Assembly: GCA_029224905.1 (NCBI GenBank)
Contig: JAQXVL010000194.1
Span: 1 to 42,220 of the forward strand
DNA: 42,220 bases
Source: Bacteroidales bacterium
Lineage (GTDB): Bacteria > Bacteroidota > Bacteroidia > Bacteroidales > Muribaculaceae
Reading direction: 5' to 3'
How positions within the stretch are numbered: the first letter of the stretch is position 1; each line of letters starts with the position of its first letter. The position numbers and the translations under genes are program-made. Under the pieces are notes generated by a model. The model was not told the DNA's origin. It was given only the letters and a program-made list of their open reading frames with translations, and searched no databases. Of the stretch, positions 16,577 to 25,271 are shown one piece after another.

Positions 16577-17431
16577 TTATTTGTTGATGATTTCGGTCAT
16601 TTTTTCTCGATTTGAAAGCATTGCGTTGAAAAGCAGTTCGAGGTTGAGGTTGCTCTCTTCGCCCTCGCAATTCTCCAGCACCACGCTGTTGCCGTTGAGC
16701 GACTGCTGCACGTAGAGCGCATCGTCGGTAGGCACCGACAGCGGTTGCTCGGCGAAGTAGAGTTTCTCGGTGAGCTCCATGCAAGTCTTGTCGACGAGCA
16801 CTTCGCCGCGGTCGAGCATCACCACGCGGTCGAGCAGGTTTTCGACGTCGCGCACCTGGTGCGTCGAGATGATGATGGTACGTTCGTCGTTCATGCCCGA
16901 CGCAATCACCTTGCGCATCTGGCTCTTCGACGGGATGTCGAACCCGTTGGTCGGCTCGTCCATCAGCAGAAGCGACGTGTTGGTTGCCAACGCAAAACAC
17001 ATAAACGCTTTCTTCTTCTGACCCATCGAAAGTTCGCCGAGGTTGATGTTGATGTCCATGTCGAAATGCTGCAAGCACGTGTCGAGCACCTCGCGGCTAA
17101 ACTTCGGGTAGAACACCTCATTGGCTTTCACATAACTGCTGAACGACACCTTCGGCAGGTCGAACTCTTCGGGCACGATAAAGATGTCGCTCAGCACCGA
17201 CGGCTGGCGGCGCGCCACGTCGCTGCCGGCGAATGTGATAGAACCGCTGCGAGCGCGGAGTAGTCCGCACATCAGGTAGAGTAACGTCGATTTGCCCGTG
17301 CCGTTCTTGCCCAGCAAACCGTAGATTGAGCCGCGTTCGAATGTCAACGAGAAGTTGTCGAACACCTTGCGATTTTTCCGACCGTAGTCGAAAGTCAAGT
17401 CGCTGATTGTTATTAAATTCATTTCCTCCAT
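16577..17431 (-). CDS. ABC transporter ATP-binding subunit
   Basis: First gene of the operon. Walker A GLLGKNGTGKST lies near residue 40, the signature is the variant LSMGQKKK, Walker B is LLLMDEPTNG followed by the switch histidine in IIISTHQ. The Gly-to-Met change in the usual LSGGQ is common in YtrB/BcrA-like ATPases. Two starts are possible: ATG 17431 and ATG 17422 (MNLITISDLTFDYG), the second closer to the family start. The roughly 75-residue C-terminal tail beyond the nucleotide-binding domain is specific to this subgroup. Drives the adjacent permease with ATP. Confidence 0.9.
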   Translation of the reverse strand: MEEMNLITISDLTFDYGRKNRKVFDNFSLTFERGSIYGLLGKNGTGKSTLLYLMCGLLRARSGSITFAGSDVARRQPSVLSDIFIVPEEFDLPKVSFSSYVKANEVFYPKFSREVLDTCLQHFDMDININLGELSMGQKKKAFMCFALATNTSLLLMDEPTNGFDIPSKSQMRKVIASGMNDERTIIISTHQVRDVENLLDRVVMLDRGEVLVDKTCMELTEKLYFAEQPLSVPTDDALYVQQSLNGNSVVLENCEGEESNLNLELLFNAMLSNREKMTEIINK

Positions 17432-17468
17432 TGTTTGTTTCTTGTTTTTTAAAATTTCTTTTCAAAAA

Positions 17469-17534
17469 ATTTCTGAACCGGGTAGGTTCCATGAGAGATT
17501 GAGAGTTTTTTGTTTCAATACCCGATTCAGAAAT
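17469..17534 (-). promoter_or_regulatory. Long hairpin with U-tract in the ABC operon leader (candidate attenuator)
   Basis: Arms at 17519-17534 and 17469-17484 form a 16-bp stem in the minus-strand RNA: AUUUCUGAAUCGGGUA pairs fully with UACCCGGUUCAGAAAU through one G:U pair; the loop is 34 nt. The 3' arm runs into a UUUUUU tract, 38-47 nt before the candidate ATGs. This is the layout of an intrinsic terminator placed between promoter and first gene. Confidence 0.65.
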
Positions 17535-17590
17535 CGTCGTTTTGTTGTTAATTGATTAAGTTTTTTTGTTCGTTTTGTTTTGTTGTTTTA

Positions 17591-17612
17591 GTGTATTAGT
17601 TAATTAGCACAC
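17591..17612. promoter_or_regulatory. Candidate GntR/YtrA operator
   Basis: A 22-bp imperfect palindrome with arms GTGT..TTAGTTAA..ACAC lies directly downstream of the promoter core (17615-17644), covering the expected transcription start. Position and symmetry suit autorepression by the GntR protein of the same operon. Confidence 0.5.
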
Positions 17613-17614
17613 TG

Positions 17615-17644
17615 CAAAGGTAAGCACGAAAATCGCATCTGCAA
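17615..17644 (-). promoter_or_regulatory. Promoter of the ABC-GntR-barrel operon
   Basis: Minus strand: TTG (17642-17644), 19 bp, then TACCTTTG (17615-17622), a good match to the Bacteroidetes -33/-7 consensus. It gives a leader of roughly 180 nt that holds the long hairpin. Confidence 0.65.
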
Positions 17645-17751
17645 TAGGAAAACGATACTTTAACTTTTCTTAACACGAGGTTTTTGTAGTGGAGTGTGGT
17701 ATATGGATGATACAGAGGGTGTTATGTGCGATGTGCATCCGTCGGCGGTAG

Positions 17752-18275
17752 GGTCGCGCCTCGGTGCGACCGGGTATGGGTGGGGAGAGCGGGGGTATGT
17801 CTAAATGGTTGACAATCAGTAGAGTAGGGTCGCGCCTTGGTGCGACCGGGTATGGGTGAGGAGAGCGAAGGTGATATCCACAGCGTGTCGAAGATACGCT
17901 GTGGATGGGAGCGTCGGAGACGCGCCGGTCGTGGTAAACCTCACGGTCAGCCTCGGAGAGTACTGAGCGTGAGGAGCGAAGCCTCCCCCAACCTCGAGCC
18001 TCGTAGAGGGTCGGTTGTGGTTGCTGAAAGGGAATTTGGAATTGGGAACCCGAAATCGGTCTATAACCTATAACCACGCCGTAGTCGTCTACTATCACCA
18101 CCGAGCATCTCCGAAGCTCGAGCACTAACTTTCTGATATTCCCCACGTTAAGCCTCTCCGAGGCTGAACGTGGGGTTTAACACAACCCGACCGTCTCCGA
18201 CGGTCATGAACATCATCGTATCTTCGACACGATGATGTTTCGCAATCACCCCGTGCGACCGGGTATGGGTAGGGA
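17752..18275 (+). repeat. Multi-hairpin dispersed element, copy C (fullest copy)
   Basis: In order: GGTCGC/GCGACC hairpins at 17752-17771 and 17828-17847; ATCCACAGCGT hairpin 17876-17906; CCTCACG/CGTGAGG hairpin 17939-17974; conserved core 18013-18120; CCCCACG/CGTGGGG hairpin 18141-18175; GACCGTC-TCC-GACGGTC 18189-18205; AACATCATCG/CGATGATGTT hairpin 18209-18239; then a further GTGCGACCGGGTATGGGT end at about 18255. Copy D (opposite strand) has the same order. The 1.1-kb gap 17432-18566 is this element plus the operon leader and the array at 18456-18590; no gene is seen. Confidence 0.9.
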
Positions 18276-18455
18276 GAGCGGAGGTAAGAGTGGATGGGTG
18301 CGGATGGTACTAATGGGGCTAATGGGACGGATGGGAGGTCGGTGGTGAAATAACACAAAAAAGAGGCTTGCGCAGGTTTTTTTGTTGGTTGAATCAATTA
18401 TAATTTATAACGGTGAGATTTTATAGGCATGGGTTTGTTATTATTCAAGTATATC

Positions 18456-18590
18456 GCTGCTGCCGATTAACCTTCTAACTTTTTAACCGCGCACAGCGCC
18501 GAATAACCGCACGTCAGCGCCAAATAACCGCATCGCAGATGCCGAATAACCGCGCCCCGGCGCCGCCTAACCGCGGAGCGAAGCTCCGCT
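18456..18590 (-). repeat. Short hairpin array running into the UDG-family gene
   Basis: Units read on the plus strand include GCGC-ACA-GCGC, CGAATAACC, GCATC-GCA-GATGC, CGAATAACC, GCGCC-CCG-GCGCC, GCCTAACC and GGAGC-GAA-GCTCC. The array continues into the gene: the last seven codons and the TAG stop of the glycosylase gene (18567-18590) are formed by the final hairpin and its GGTTAG spacer. Confidence 0.85.
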
Positions 18591-19151
18591 TCCTATAACC
18601 TTTCGGTAATACTCTGCTTTCCAGGCGATTGGGCGAGGGTAGGCGCGCGACGTGGAGGGCATACGGTAGACGCTATAGCGCCGCCCCTCAATCGTTACCT
18701 CGGTCGAGCCGCCGACGCCGATTTCGTCGAAGCCGAACATCTCGCGCAGCGTGTCGGCCGACTTTTTGCCCGTCGCCACGATGCGTCGGCAGTGCGGAAG
18801 CCGCGCGAGTAGGGCGGCGACGTCGGTCGGACGTACCACCTCGAGGAAGTTGTCGGAAGCGTTGTTGCGCAGCCGAACGACCTCGGTTGCCGTGTCGTAG
18901 AGCGCCAGGCGCCGACGTCGGCAGAAGTCGACCACCTTCTCGAGGTCGAACCGCCGATTTGCCGTGTCGACAAAGGCATTTGCGTCGCCGGTTTCGATGT
19001 ATCCCATTATCCGCCACATGTCGTTTTGGAAGTTCGGGTAGTAGAAATCCATGCACCAGCGCACGCGCTGCGGCGGAAAACTCCCCAGCATCAGCGTTTC
19101 GGCATCTTCCGGCAGAAACGGCTCTAACGGATGTCGCTCACTCTCAGCCAT
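18567..19151 (-). CDS. Uracil-DNA glycosylase superfamily protein (family 6/HDG-like)
   Basis: The N-terminal motif LMLGSFPPQRVRW and the following FYYPNFQNDMWRIMG match the UDG-fold subgroup that includes hypoxanthine-DNA glycosylases; the second active-site loop is RMPSTSRAYP at about 168-177. The usual catalytic Asp/His of family 1 UDG are not visible, as expected for this subgroup. Predicted to excise deaminated bases in the cytoplasm. The ATG overlaps the TAA of the helicase-nuclease gene by one base (TAATG), implying translational coupling at the end of the six-gene operon. The extreme C terminus (SGASLRG) is encoded by an invading hairpin repeat. Confidence 0.85.
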   Translation of the reverse strand: MAESERHPLEPFLPEDAETLMLGSFPPQRVRWCMDFYYPNFQNDMWRIMGYIETGDANAFVDTANRRFDLEKVVDFCRRRRLALYDTATEVVRLRNNASDNFLEVVRPTDVAALLARLPHCRRIVATGKKSADTLREMFGFDEIGVGGSTEVTIEGRRYSVYRMPSTSRAYPRPIAWKAEYYRKVIGSGASLRG

Positions 19152-22100
19152 TACACTATCGGTTTTTGTTCAACTCGTTCGATTCTTCCATCTTGCACGT
19201 ACCAGATATAGCCTTCGAGGCGTTCGTAGCCTATCTCCTCGAGCAGATTCATGTAGTTGCGCACTTGATATTGGTATTTGCTGTCGTAGGCGCCGAATTT
19301 GTAGTCTATCACGATTGTGCGGCCGTCGCGCGTGCGCACCACGCGGTCGGGACGATGTGCCTTGAAGTCGAGTTGGAAGTATTCTTCGTTGTCGGGGTCG
19401 CCCCAATAGTGCAGCACTTCGGTCTCGTTGAGCACTTCAGCGTCGGGCGCAAACCAGTCGCTGACGCGCGGGTCGCTCAGTGCTTGGGCGAGGATTTTGC
19501 CGTAGCGCGACTGCTCTTCTTCGTTGATAATCGACTTTCGGAGGAAGTAGTCGATAGCCGCGTCGAGGTCGTAGACGGTCTTTACTCGCTGCATTATGTT
19601 GTGCATCGCCGTGCCGTCGAACTGCCGGGGATTGCTTAGCCGCGTTATCAGTTCGGGCACTTTATATTTGATGCCTACGTCGTCTTTGTCGCGCCGCGGC
19701 TTGATTATCAGTAGTTTATCCAGCTCATATTTCTTCGGCTCGATTTCGTCGTCGGCTTTTTTACCTCTTTTCTTCTCTTTTTCCTCTTTTTCCTTTCTCT
19801 CCTTCTCTTCTTTCGCCTGTTTCTCCTCTTTTGTTATCTTATGGCCGATTTCGTACACGACGTTGTTTCCTGTTATCAAGTGCGGTGTCAGCAGGCTGCG
19901 AAGGTTTTCATTAGCGTTATCTACCTTCTCCGGCGCAAACATTACCAGTTCGTTGACGGCGCGCGTAAAGGCAACGTAGGTCTTGTTGAGCGTATCCATC
20001 TTGGCGTCGGTTTCGCACGCTTTGAGGCTGTCGCTGAATAGATCCAGCGACGTGGTCAGCCGACTGCGGTTGATGGGCAATATCGGCGGCAAAATTACTT
20101 TATTATTGCCCGATTCGGTGACTAAATTGACCAATTTTTCGGTCGGCTCAATCCATTCGATGCCGCCTTTGTCGAACTTCCAGTCGCAGAAGGGGATGAT
20201 GACGCACGGAAATTCGAGCCCTTTCGACTTGTGAATGGTCATTACCTGAATGGCATTTATGCCGCTCGGCGACGACACCGTCCGGCGGTAGCCCGTCTTG
20301 TTCCACCACTTCAGGAAGAAGTGGACGTTCGACCCGAACGCTTCCATGTAGTCGGCTACCAAGTCCTTGAAAGCCAGGATGAAAGTCATTTCTTCGTCGA
20401 GCGTATCTTGGTCGACGAAGTGCTTGAGGATGCGGTCGACAATCACGTCGAGCGTCACCGGCTCGTCGCCTTTAATCACCTTGCTCAGGTCGATATCGTC
20501 GTTGCTGCCGAGCGCTTCTTTGAACGCCGTTATCGGGTCGTTTTTCGTAAAGAGCAAGTACTGATAGCGGAAGAGGAATTCCTTCGGCGTCATTTTCTCT
20601 TTGCGCTTTTTGTCGGTTTCGGCGGTTTTGTCGGTTTGGGTTGCCGTGCCGGGTTGCGCGGTGTGGTCGATGGCGTTGAGCAGCGTGATGATGGTCGACA
20701 CAGCCGACGACGTGCTGATGAGCAGCGATTCTTCCGAAACGACGTTGATGCCGTCTACCTTCAGCAGCGCATCGATGATTTGCTCGCCTTCGTCGTTGGC
20801 ATTCACCAAGATAGCGATGTCGCGCTGCTCGTAGCCGCGCTCGAGCATGTTCCTGATGGTCTCTATCGCTTGTGTTATCGCTTTTTCTTTAAATTTTCCG
20901 GAGTCGTCGTCGCTAAGCAGTTCGTAGTGCACGTAGCCTTCCGTGTCTTTGTGCTTTTCCGACACTTCCTGGCGCACGTTTGAGTAATAGTGCGACAGGT
21001 TCAAGTCCTCGGCGAGCTGCTCGAACACCCGGCTGTTGAACTCTACGATTAGCCTGTCGCTGCGCCAGTTGATGTTTCCGCTATTCTTCCCATTCTTTTG
21101 TTCATCCATCTTATATCTGCCGAAACTCGCTTCCACCTCGTTGGCAAGCAGGTGCGGGTCGGAGTTGCGAAATCGGTAGATGCTCTGCTTGACGTCGCCG
21201 ATAATCAGGTTGTCGTGCCCGGCAGACAGGCTGTCGCAAAGCAGCGGTTCGAGGTTTTCCCACTGCATTTTCGACGTGTCTTGAAACTCGTCAATCAGGA
21301 AGTTGCAGATGAACGTGCCGAGCCGCGCGTAGATGTAGGGCGCATTGTCGCCGCCGATGACGTCTTTGAGGATGTCGTTGGTGTTCGACAGCAGGATGGT
21401 GTTGTTCTCGTTGTTGTAGGTCTTGATGTTGTTATCTATGTGATAGAGAAGCCCTAAGTGATAGATGTTTTCGCTGATAGCCTTTACGGCGGCAAGGCGT
21501 TTCAGCGCTGTGTGCACTTTCTCCCGTCGGCCGTCGAATTCTGTTGCCGCCTCGGCGGTGGTCGACTTTTTCGTCCACGAGTCTGAATCAGCAACCGAGT
21601 TTATAAGTTTCTCATCGACTTTGGTCGACGCTTTGAAGTCTTTCAGGCTTACGACGGAATTTTTCTTCTTGCCGTTCAGGTTGAAGTCGTCGTAGTTAGC
21701 GTCGCACCACTGTCCGAACGCACGAATTTCGCCCACCAGGCTGCGGCTTATCTCGTTGAGGCGCTCGATGAGGGCTTTCAGATTCGCTCCGTCGCTCTCG
21801 GTAATCCATTCGCGCAGCTTGTCGAGATGCTTTTTCACGTTCTCGTTGGTGAGAAATTTGGCAAATTCCGGGAGCGTCTTTCTCTTGCTGTACGTATTTT
21901 CGCCTTTCGAGTCTTTGAGCACATTCCAGCTTTCGCCGCTGTTGACGCTGTCGGTAACGTACGTCTGAACCCATTTGCTGAGGTAGTCGTCTTTGCTCGA
22001 GGTGCGCATGTCGCGTTTGAGGTCGCCGACGCCCACGGCAATGGCAAAATCGTCGTTCAACTCGATGGTGAAATCGCCGGGCAGGTCGACGTCGAAGGCA

Positions 22101-22498
22101 AACGTGCGCAGCACCGTCTGGAAGAACGAGTCTATCGTGCTCACGTTGAAGTTTGCGTAGTCGATAAGTATCTGCTTATGCGCTTTGACGGCTTTTTCGC
22201 TCACCTTCTCTTCGCTCACGCCAAACGCCTTGGCGATTTCTTTGAGGTGGTCGCTCTTTCCCGGATTGTTCGCCATGTAGCCGAGCTCTTTGACGATGCG
22301 TTGCTTCATCTCCTCGGTCGCCTTGTTGGTAAACGTGATGGCGAGAATCTTGCTGTGCTCGTTGTTTAGGTTGGGTTTCAGCTTGTATGCCGACTGCTCG
22401 CTGTCTTTTTCTTTGTAGCCCAGCAGCATTTTTATGAACTCGAATACCAGGTTGTACGTCTTGCCGCTACCTGCCGAGGCTTTGTTGATGATTAGCAT
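19151..22498 (-). CDS. UvrD/AddA/RecB-like helicase-nuclease
   Basis: A superfamily 1A helicase of 1115 aa: Walker A ASAGSGKT at residues 7-14, motif II FLIDEFQDTSKMQWENL near 400, motif III GDVKQSIYRFRNSDP near 440, motif V MTIHKSKGLEFP near 756 and motif VI YVAFTRA near 846. A Lys/Glu-rich linker (about 890-930) separates it from a C-terminal RecB-type nuclease with LDFKAHRPDRV, VIDYKFG and QVRNYMNLL near 1040-1080. It should unwind and degrade broken double-strand ends for recombination or against foreign DNA. An AddB partner is not in the window. It lies 7 bp after pdxB and overlaps the glycosylase gene, so two DNA-repair genes are co-transcribed. Confidence 0.92.
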   Translation of the reverse strand: MLIINKASAGSGKTYNLVFEFIKMLLGYKEKDSEQSAYKLKPNLNNEHSKILAITFTNKATEEMKQRIVKELGYMANNPGKSDHLKEIAKAFGVSEEKVSEKAVKAHKQILIDYANFNVSTIDSFFQTVLRTFAFDVDLPGDFTIELNDDFAIAVGVGDLKRDMRTSSKDDYLSKWVQTYVTDSVNSGESWNVLKDSKGENTYSKRKTLPEFAKFLTNENVKKHLDKLREWITESDGANLKALIERLNEISRSLVGEIRAFGQWCDANYDDFNLNGKKKNSVVSLKDFKASTKVDEKLINSVADSDSWTKKSTTAEAATEFDGRREKVHTALKRLAAVKAISENIYHLGLLYHIDNNIKTYNNENNTILLSNTNDILKDVIGGDNAPYIYARLGTFICNFLIDEFQDTSKMQWENLEPLLCDSLSAGHDNLIIGDVKQSIYRFRNSDPHLLANEVEASFGRYKMDEQKNGKNSGNINWRSDRLIVEFNSRVFEQLAEDLNLSHYYSNVRQEVSEKHKDTEGYVHYELLSDDDSGKFKEKAITQAIETIRNMLERGYEQRDIAILVNANDEGEQIIDALLKVDGINVVSEESLLISTSSAVSTIITLLNAIDHTAQPGTATQTDKTAETDKKRKEKMTPKEFLFRYQYLLFTKNDPITAFKEALGSNDDIDLSKVIKGDEPVTLDVIVDRILKHFVDQDTLDEEMTFILAFKDLVADYMEAFGSNVHFFLKWWNKTGYRRTVSSPSGINAIQVMTIHKSKGLEFPCVIIPFCDWKFDKGGIEWIEPTEKLVNLVTESGNNKVILPPILPINRSRLTTSLDLFSDSLKACETDAKMDTLNKTYVAFTRAVNELVMFAPEKVDNANENLRSLLTPHLITGNNVVYEIGHKITKEEKQAKEEKERKEKEEKEKKRGKKADDEIEPKKYELDKLLIIKPRRDKDDVGIKYKVPELITRLSNPRQFDGTAMHNIMQRVKTVYDLDAAIDYFLRKSIINEEEQSRYGKILAQALSDPRVSDWFAPDAEVLNETEVLHYWGDPDNEEYFQLDFKAHRPDRVVRTRDGRTIVIDYKFGAYDSKYQYQVRNYMNLLEEIGYERLEGYIWYVQDGRIERVEQKPIV

Positions 22499-22505
22499 AA
22501 TTTTC

Positions 22506-23525
22506 CTACTTTTTGTTGCCGGCGGTCACCACTTCGTGACGCAGGTTATAGTTGTTTCTCAGGTTTTCGAATTGGTCGGGTGATGTGCGGAGCAACTCTG
22601 TGTCGACCAGAGGGTTATAGGTCGCAGTGACTTGCTCGATGCTGTCGATGTCGGCACCGCGAGCAGGCGCTTCGATGGTCGGTATGGCGTCGACGTCGAC
22701 GCCGAAATGACGCGCAAACGCCTCAAGTGTCATCGCAGTGGCACGCTTTTTGCCCTCACTGCTATAGCCGGCGATGTGCGGCGTTGCCACAAAGGCTTTG
22801 GCGAGCAGATTGCGGTCGATGGCAGGTTCGCCTTCCCAGCAGTCGATGGCGGCACTTTCGACCGTCTTGCCGATGGCTTCGGCAAGCGCCGCGTTGTCGA
22901 CCACTTCGCCGCGCGAACTGTTGATGAGCAGTCGGCAACGGCTCAGACCGCCGAGCAGTTTCGCGTCGGCAAGGTGATAGGTTGCGTCGATGCCCGAGAG
23001 GTTTAGCGGCGTGTGGAAAGTGATGATGTCGGTATGCTCGGCAATGCAGCGGAGGTCGACGAAATCGCCGCCTTCGCGGCGCATCCGTGGCGGGTCGCAG
23101 CGCAGTACGGTCATCCCCAAACGCTCGCCCCAGCGCGCTACGATGCTCCCGACGTTGCCCACGCCGACTACGCCTAAGCACAGTTTGCCGAGGTCTTCGC
23201 CGGCAAAACGGCTGCCAATGACGGCAAACACGTATTGCGCAACCGCCGGCGCATTGCATCCCGGCGCGTTGACCACCGTAATTCCGCGGCTGCGGCAGTA
23301 GTCGAGGTCGATATGGTCGGTGCCGATTGTTGCCGTGGCGATAAACCGGACGCGCGAGCCTTCGAGCAGGTCGGCGTTGCAGCGCGTGCGAGTGCGCACA
23401 AACAGCGCGTCGGCGTCTGCCACAGCCTCGCGAGTGATTTCCCCGGCGGGAAGATATGCCACTTCGCCGTGACGTTCAAGCGCTCCGGCGATATACGGTA
23501 TGTTGCGTTCGATGATGATTTTCAT
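22506..23525 (-). CDS. pdxB: 4-phosphoerythronate dehydrogenase
   Basis: A D-2-hydroxyacid dehydrogenase of the PdxB type: N-terminal MKIIIERNIPYI, the family segment ATATIGTDHIDLDYC, NAD-binding GVVGVGNVGS at 118-127, catalytic Arg205 in NSSRGEVVDN, the Glu in DCWEGEP (about 231-233) and His250 in ATPHIAGYS. It oxidises 4-phospho-D-erythronate in the DXP-independent branch of pyridoxal phosphate synthesis. The C-terminal dimerisation domain is shortened relative to enterobacterial PdxB (339 aa here). Lies 17 bp after the membrane-protein gene and 7 bp before the helicase. Confidence 0.92.
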   Translation of the reverse strand: MKIIIERNIPYIAGALERHGEVAYLPAGEITREAVADADALFVRTRTRCNADLLEGSRVRFIATATIGTDHIDLDYCRSRGITVVNAPGCNAPAVAQYVFAVIGSRFAGEDLGKLCLGVVGVGNVGSIVARWGERLGMTVLRCDPPRMRREGGDFVDLRCIAEHTDIITFHTPLNLSGIDATYHLADAKLLGGLSRCRLLINSSRGEVVDNAALAEAIGKTVESAAIDCWEGEPAIDRNLLAKAFVATPHIAGYSSEGKKRATAMTLEAFARHFGVDVDAIPTIEAPARGADIDSIEQVTATYNPLVDTELLRTSPDQFENLRNNYNLRHEVVTAGNKK

Positions 23526-23542
23526 TGTCTAAATGCCTGTGT

Positions 23543-24541
23543 TTAAAGCAGTTCCTTTAGGATTATAAACACCGTCGGTCCTGCCATATTCGCTACTACA
23601 AGTAATATAAAAAGTATATAGCTTTTATTTAGTCGCGTAGTGGTAAAAAAGTGCGCTGCTTGGACCGCCAGGCAGACGTTAAGCACCGCGAGGTAGGTCA
23701 GCACGTTAGCCACGTCGACGGCGAGCAGCAGCGTTGTGGCGAGTGCCAGCACGGTGAAAAATCCGTTGTAGGCGCGCAGTTGACGGCGATAGGAGATGAG
23801 CGTCAGGGCGTTCATCGCGCCGAAGATTGTGCCCGTAATGACGGTCAGCACCACGTTGACAATCACCGGCGACGTCACGAGCGCCATATAGCGCTCCGTG
23901 GTAAACTCGAGTTGCGGCACGTGCAAGTCGGCGAGCTCGAACAGACCGAATCCGTAGGCAATCCAGTAGGGCGTTATCCAACCGAAAAGCATACCCACAA
24001 AGCCTTTGAACGACATGAGTTGCACTTGGAAGAAGCCGACCATAAAAATCAGCGCATACGCCACAAACACGTAGTCGACCATGCTGCCAATCGACAGAAT
24101 CAGCGAAATCAGGAAGATATAACTTCGATAATGCTGTTGCTGGTAGCCGCTGAACATGACGTGCATGGCAAGAAGCAGCAGCGCCACGACCACGGTTGCC
24201 GGGCAGAGCGCCGTGGTTAGCCCCGGCACCGACATAGTCAGCACAATCAGCATCGAGGTGTGCAGCCGGGTGTATTCGCGGATAAAGGCAAATCGCTTGT
24301 TGAGAAACGACAGCAGCACGACGCAGCAGCCTATCACAATCAGGTTGAGCGCCCACGAGAGGGCACTTCCGCGCGCAAGTCCGATTTCCGCGCCGGCAAC
24401 CACGCCGTAGAATTCGTCGGTATAGTCGATGCCCGCGTAGTTGTAGTAGATGCACAACGCCAAGCCAAGCAGCGCCGCCAGTGCTATGCAACCGGCGCCG
24501 TTGATAAAGGCATTCATTCGGCTTTGTCGTACTTGCTCCAT
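23543..24541 (-). CDS. Multi-pass membrane protein (DUF6427-like)
   Basis: About nine to ten hydrophobic helices cover the whole length (for example AGCIALAALLGLALCIYY, LNLIVIGCCVVLLSFL, VVVALLLLAMHVMF, GSMVDYVFVAYALIFMVGFF, VNVVLTVITGTIFGAMNAL, ILFILLVVANMAGPTVFII). An YIFLISLILSIG segment is typical of a Bacteroidales-specific membrane family. No catalytic motif is evident; function is unknown. Its place between a DUF4919 gene and pdxB is given by a 7-bp and a 17-bp gap, so it shares the operon. Confidence 0.8.
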   Translation of the reverse strand: MEQVRQSRMNAFINGAGCIALAALLGLALCIYYNYAGIDYTDEFYGVVAGAEIGLARGSALSWALNLIVIGCCVVLLSFLNKRFAFIREYTRLHTSMLIVLTMSVPGLTTALCPATVVVALLLLAMHVMFSGYQQQHYRSYIFLISLILSIGSMVDYVFVAYALIFMVGFFQVQLMSFKGFVGMLFGWITPYWIAYGFGLFELADLHVPQLEFTTERYMALVTSPVIVNVVLTVITGTIFGAMNALTLISYRRQLRAYNGFFTVLALATTLLLAVDVANVLTYLAVLNVCLAVQAAHFFTTTRLNKSYILFILLVVANMAGPTVFIILKELL

Positions 24542-24548
24542 AGCGCGG

Positions 24549-25271
24549 CTATTCTCCGAATTTCAGATTGCGCACTTCAAGAATCTTCGACACGTCGAAG
24601 TAGTAGCCGTCGGGCATCTTGTCGTTCTTCTTGTCGACGATTATGTAGTCGATGTCGTTAATCAACTCTTGATGGTCGGTCACCACGAGTCCCATGAAGT
24701 TGACGATGTTGTATTCGTGGACCGGGCTGATGACGAACCACGGGCTGTCCTGCTTGCCTGTGCCTGTCGATAAAATGGCTTCAATCAGGTGGTTAAGTCG
24801 GTATTGCCAAATCGAGGCGCGTGCGTATTTCCGCTTTGTTTTCAGTGCGTAGATGAAAAACTGCATCTGGTTCAAGTCGAACGGATTGTCGGCGAGCGAG
24901 AGTTCGGCGTATTTGATAATCGTGTCGCACTCGGCTTCGGTGTGCTTCTTTTTGTAGTATAGCGGCTGTATTTTTGTGGCGAATTCCGACACGCGGTAGG
25001 GGTCGTAATCCTCTTGGAAGACGTATCCCAGGTAGAAATGGCGATATTCTTGAATCGACATATTCGTGTCGTTGCTCACAAATTTACGCCACAGCCGTTT
25101 GTAGTAGTAGTTCGACTGCGGGTCGCGTATTGCCTTCTTAATAGCCTCCATATCAGGCTTTTCCGGCTTGAGTTTTTCTTTTGATTTGCCCTCGGCAACG
25201 CTCACCGAAAGCAGTATGGTCGACAGAATTACTATTATCAGTTTTTTCATTTTGCTCGTTGTTTTATTCAT
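24549..25271 (-). CDS. DUF4919-type exported protein
   Basis: A signal peptide (MKKLIIVILSTILLSVSVAE) begins at Met 25250. The ATG at 25271 overlaps the stop of the upstream gene (ATGAATAA) and would add NKTTS in front of it; either start is possible. The mature part has PDMEAIKKAIRDPQS, YYYKRLWRKF, SIQEYRHFYLGYVFQEDYDP and NPFDLNQMQFFIYALKTK, the layout of DUF4919 proteins of Bacteroidales. No function is known for the family; it is probably periplasmic. Confidence 0.8.
   Translation of the reverse strand: MNKTTSKMKKLIIVILSTILLSVSVAEGKSKEKLKPEKPDMEAIKKAIRDPQSNYYYKRLWRKFVSNDTNMSIQEYRHFYLGYVFQEDYDPYRVSEFATKIQPLYYKKKHTEAECDTIIKYAELSLADNPFDLNQMQFFIYALKTKRKYARASIWQYRLNHLIEAILSTGTGKQDSPWFVISPVHEYNIVNFMGLVVTDHQELINDIDYIIVDKKNDKMPDGYYFDVSKILEVRNLKFGE

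Noticed and set aside
17670..18146. 158-codon frame within the multi-hairpin element, and similar frames in copies A and D
   Set aside because: It follows the repeat structure, is not conserved in frame between copies, and differs at indels that do not respect codons.
18355..18390. A-tract, TTGCGCA core and T-tract as a terminator downstream of the glycosylase gene
   Set aside because: The tracts could pair, but the intervening bases form only a 3-4 bp stem, too weak to call.
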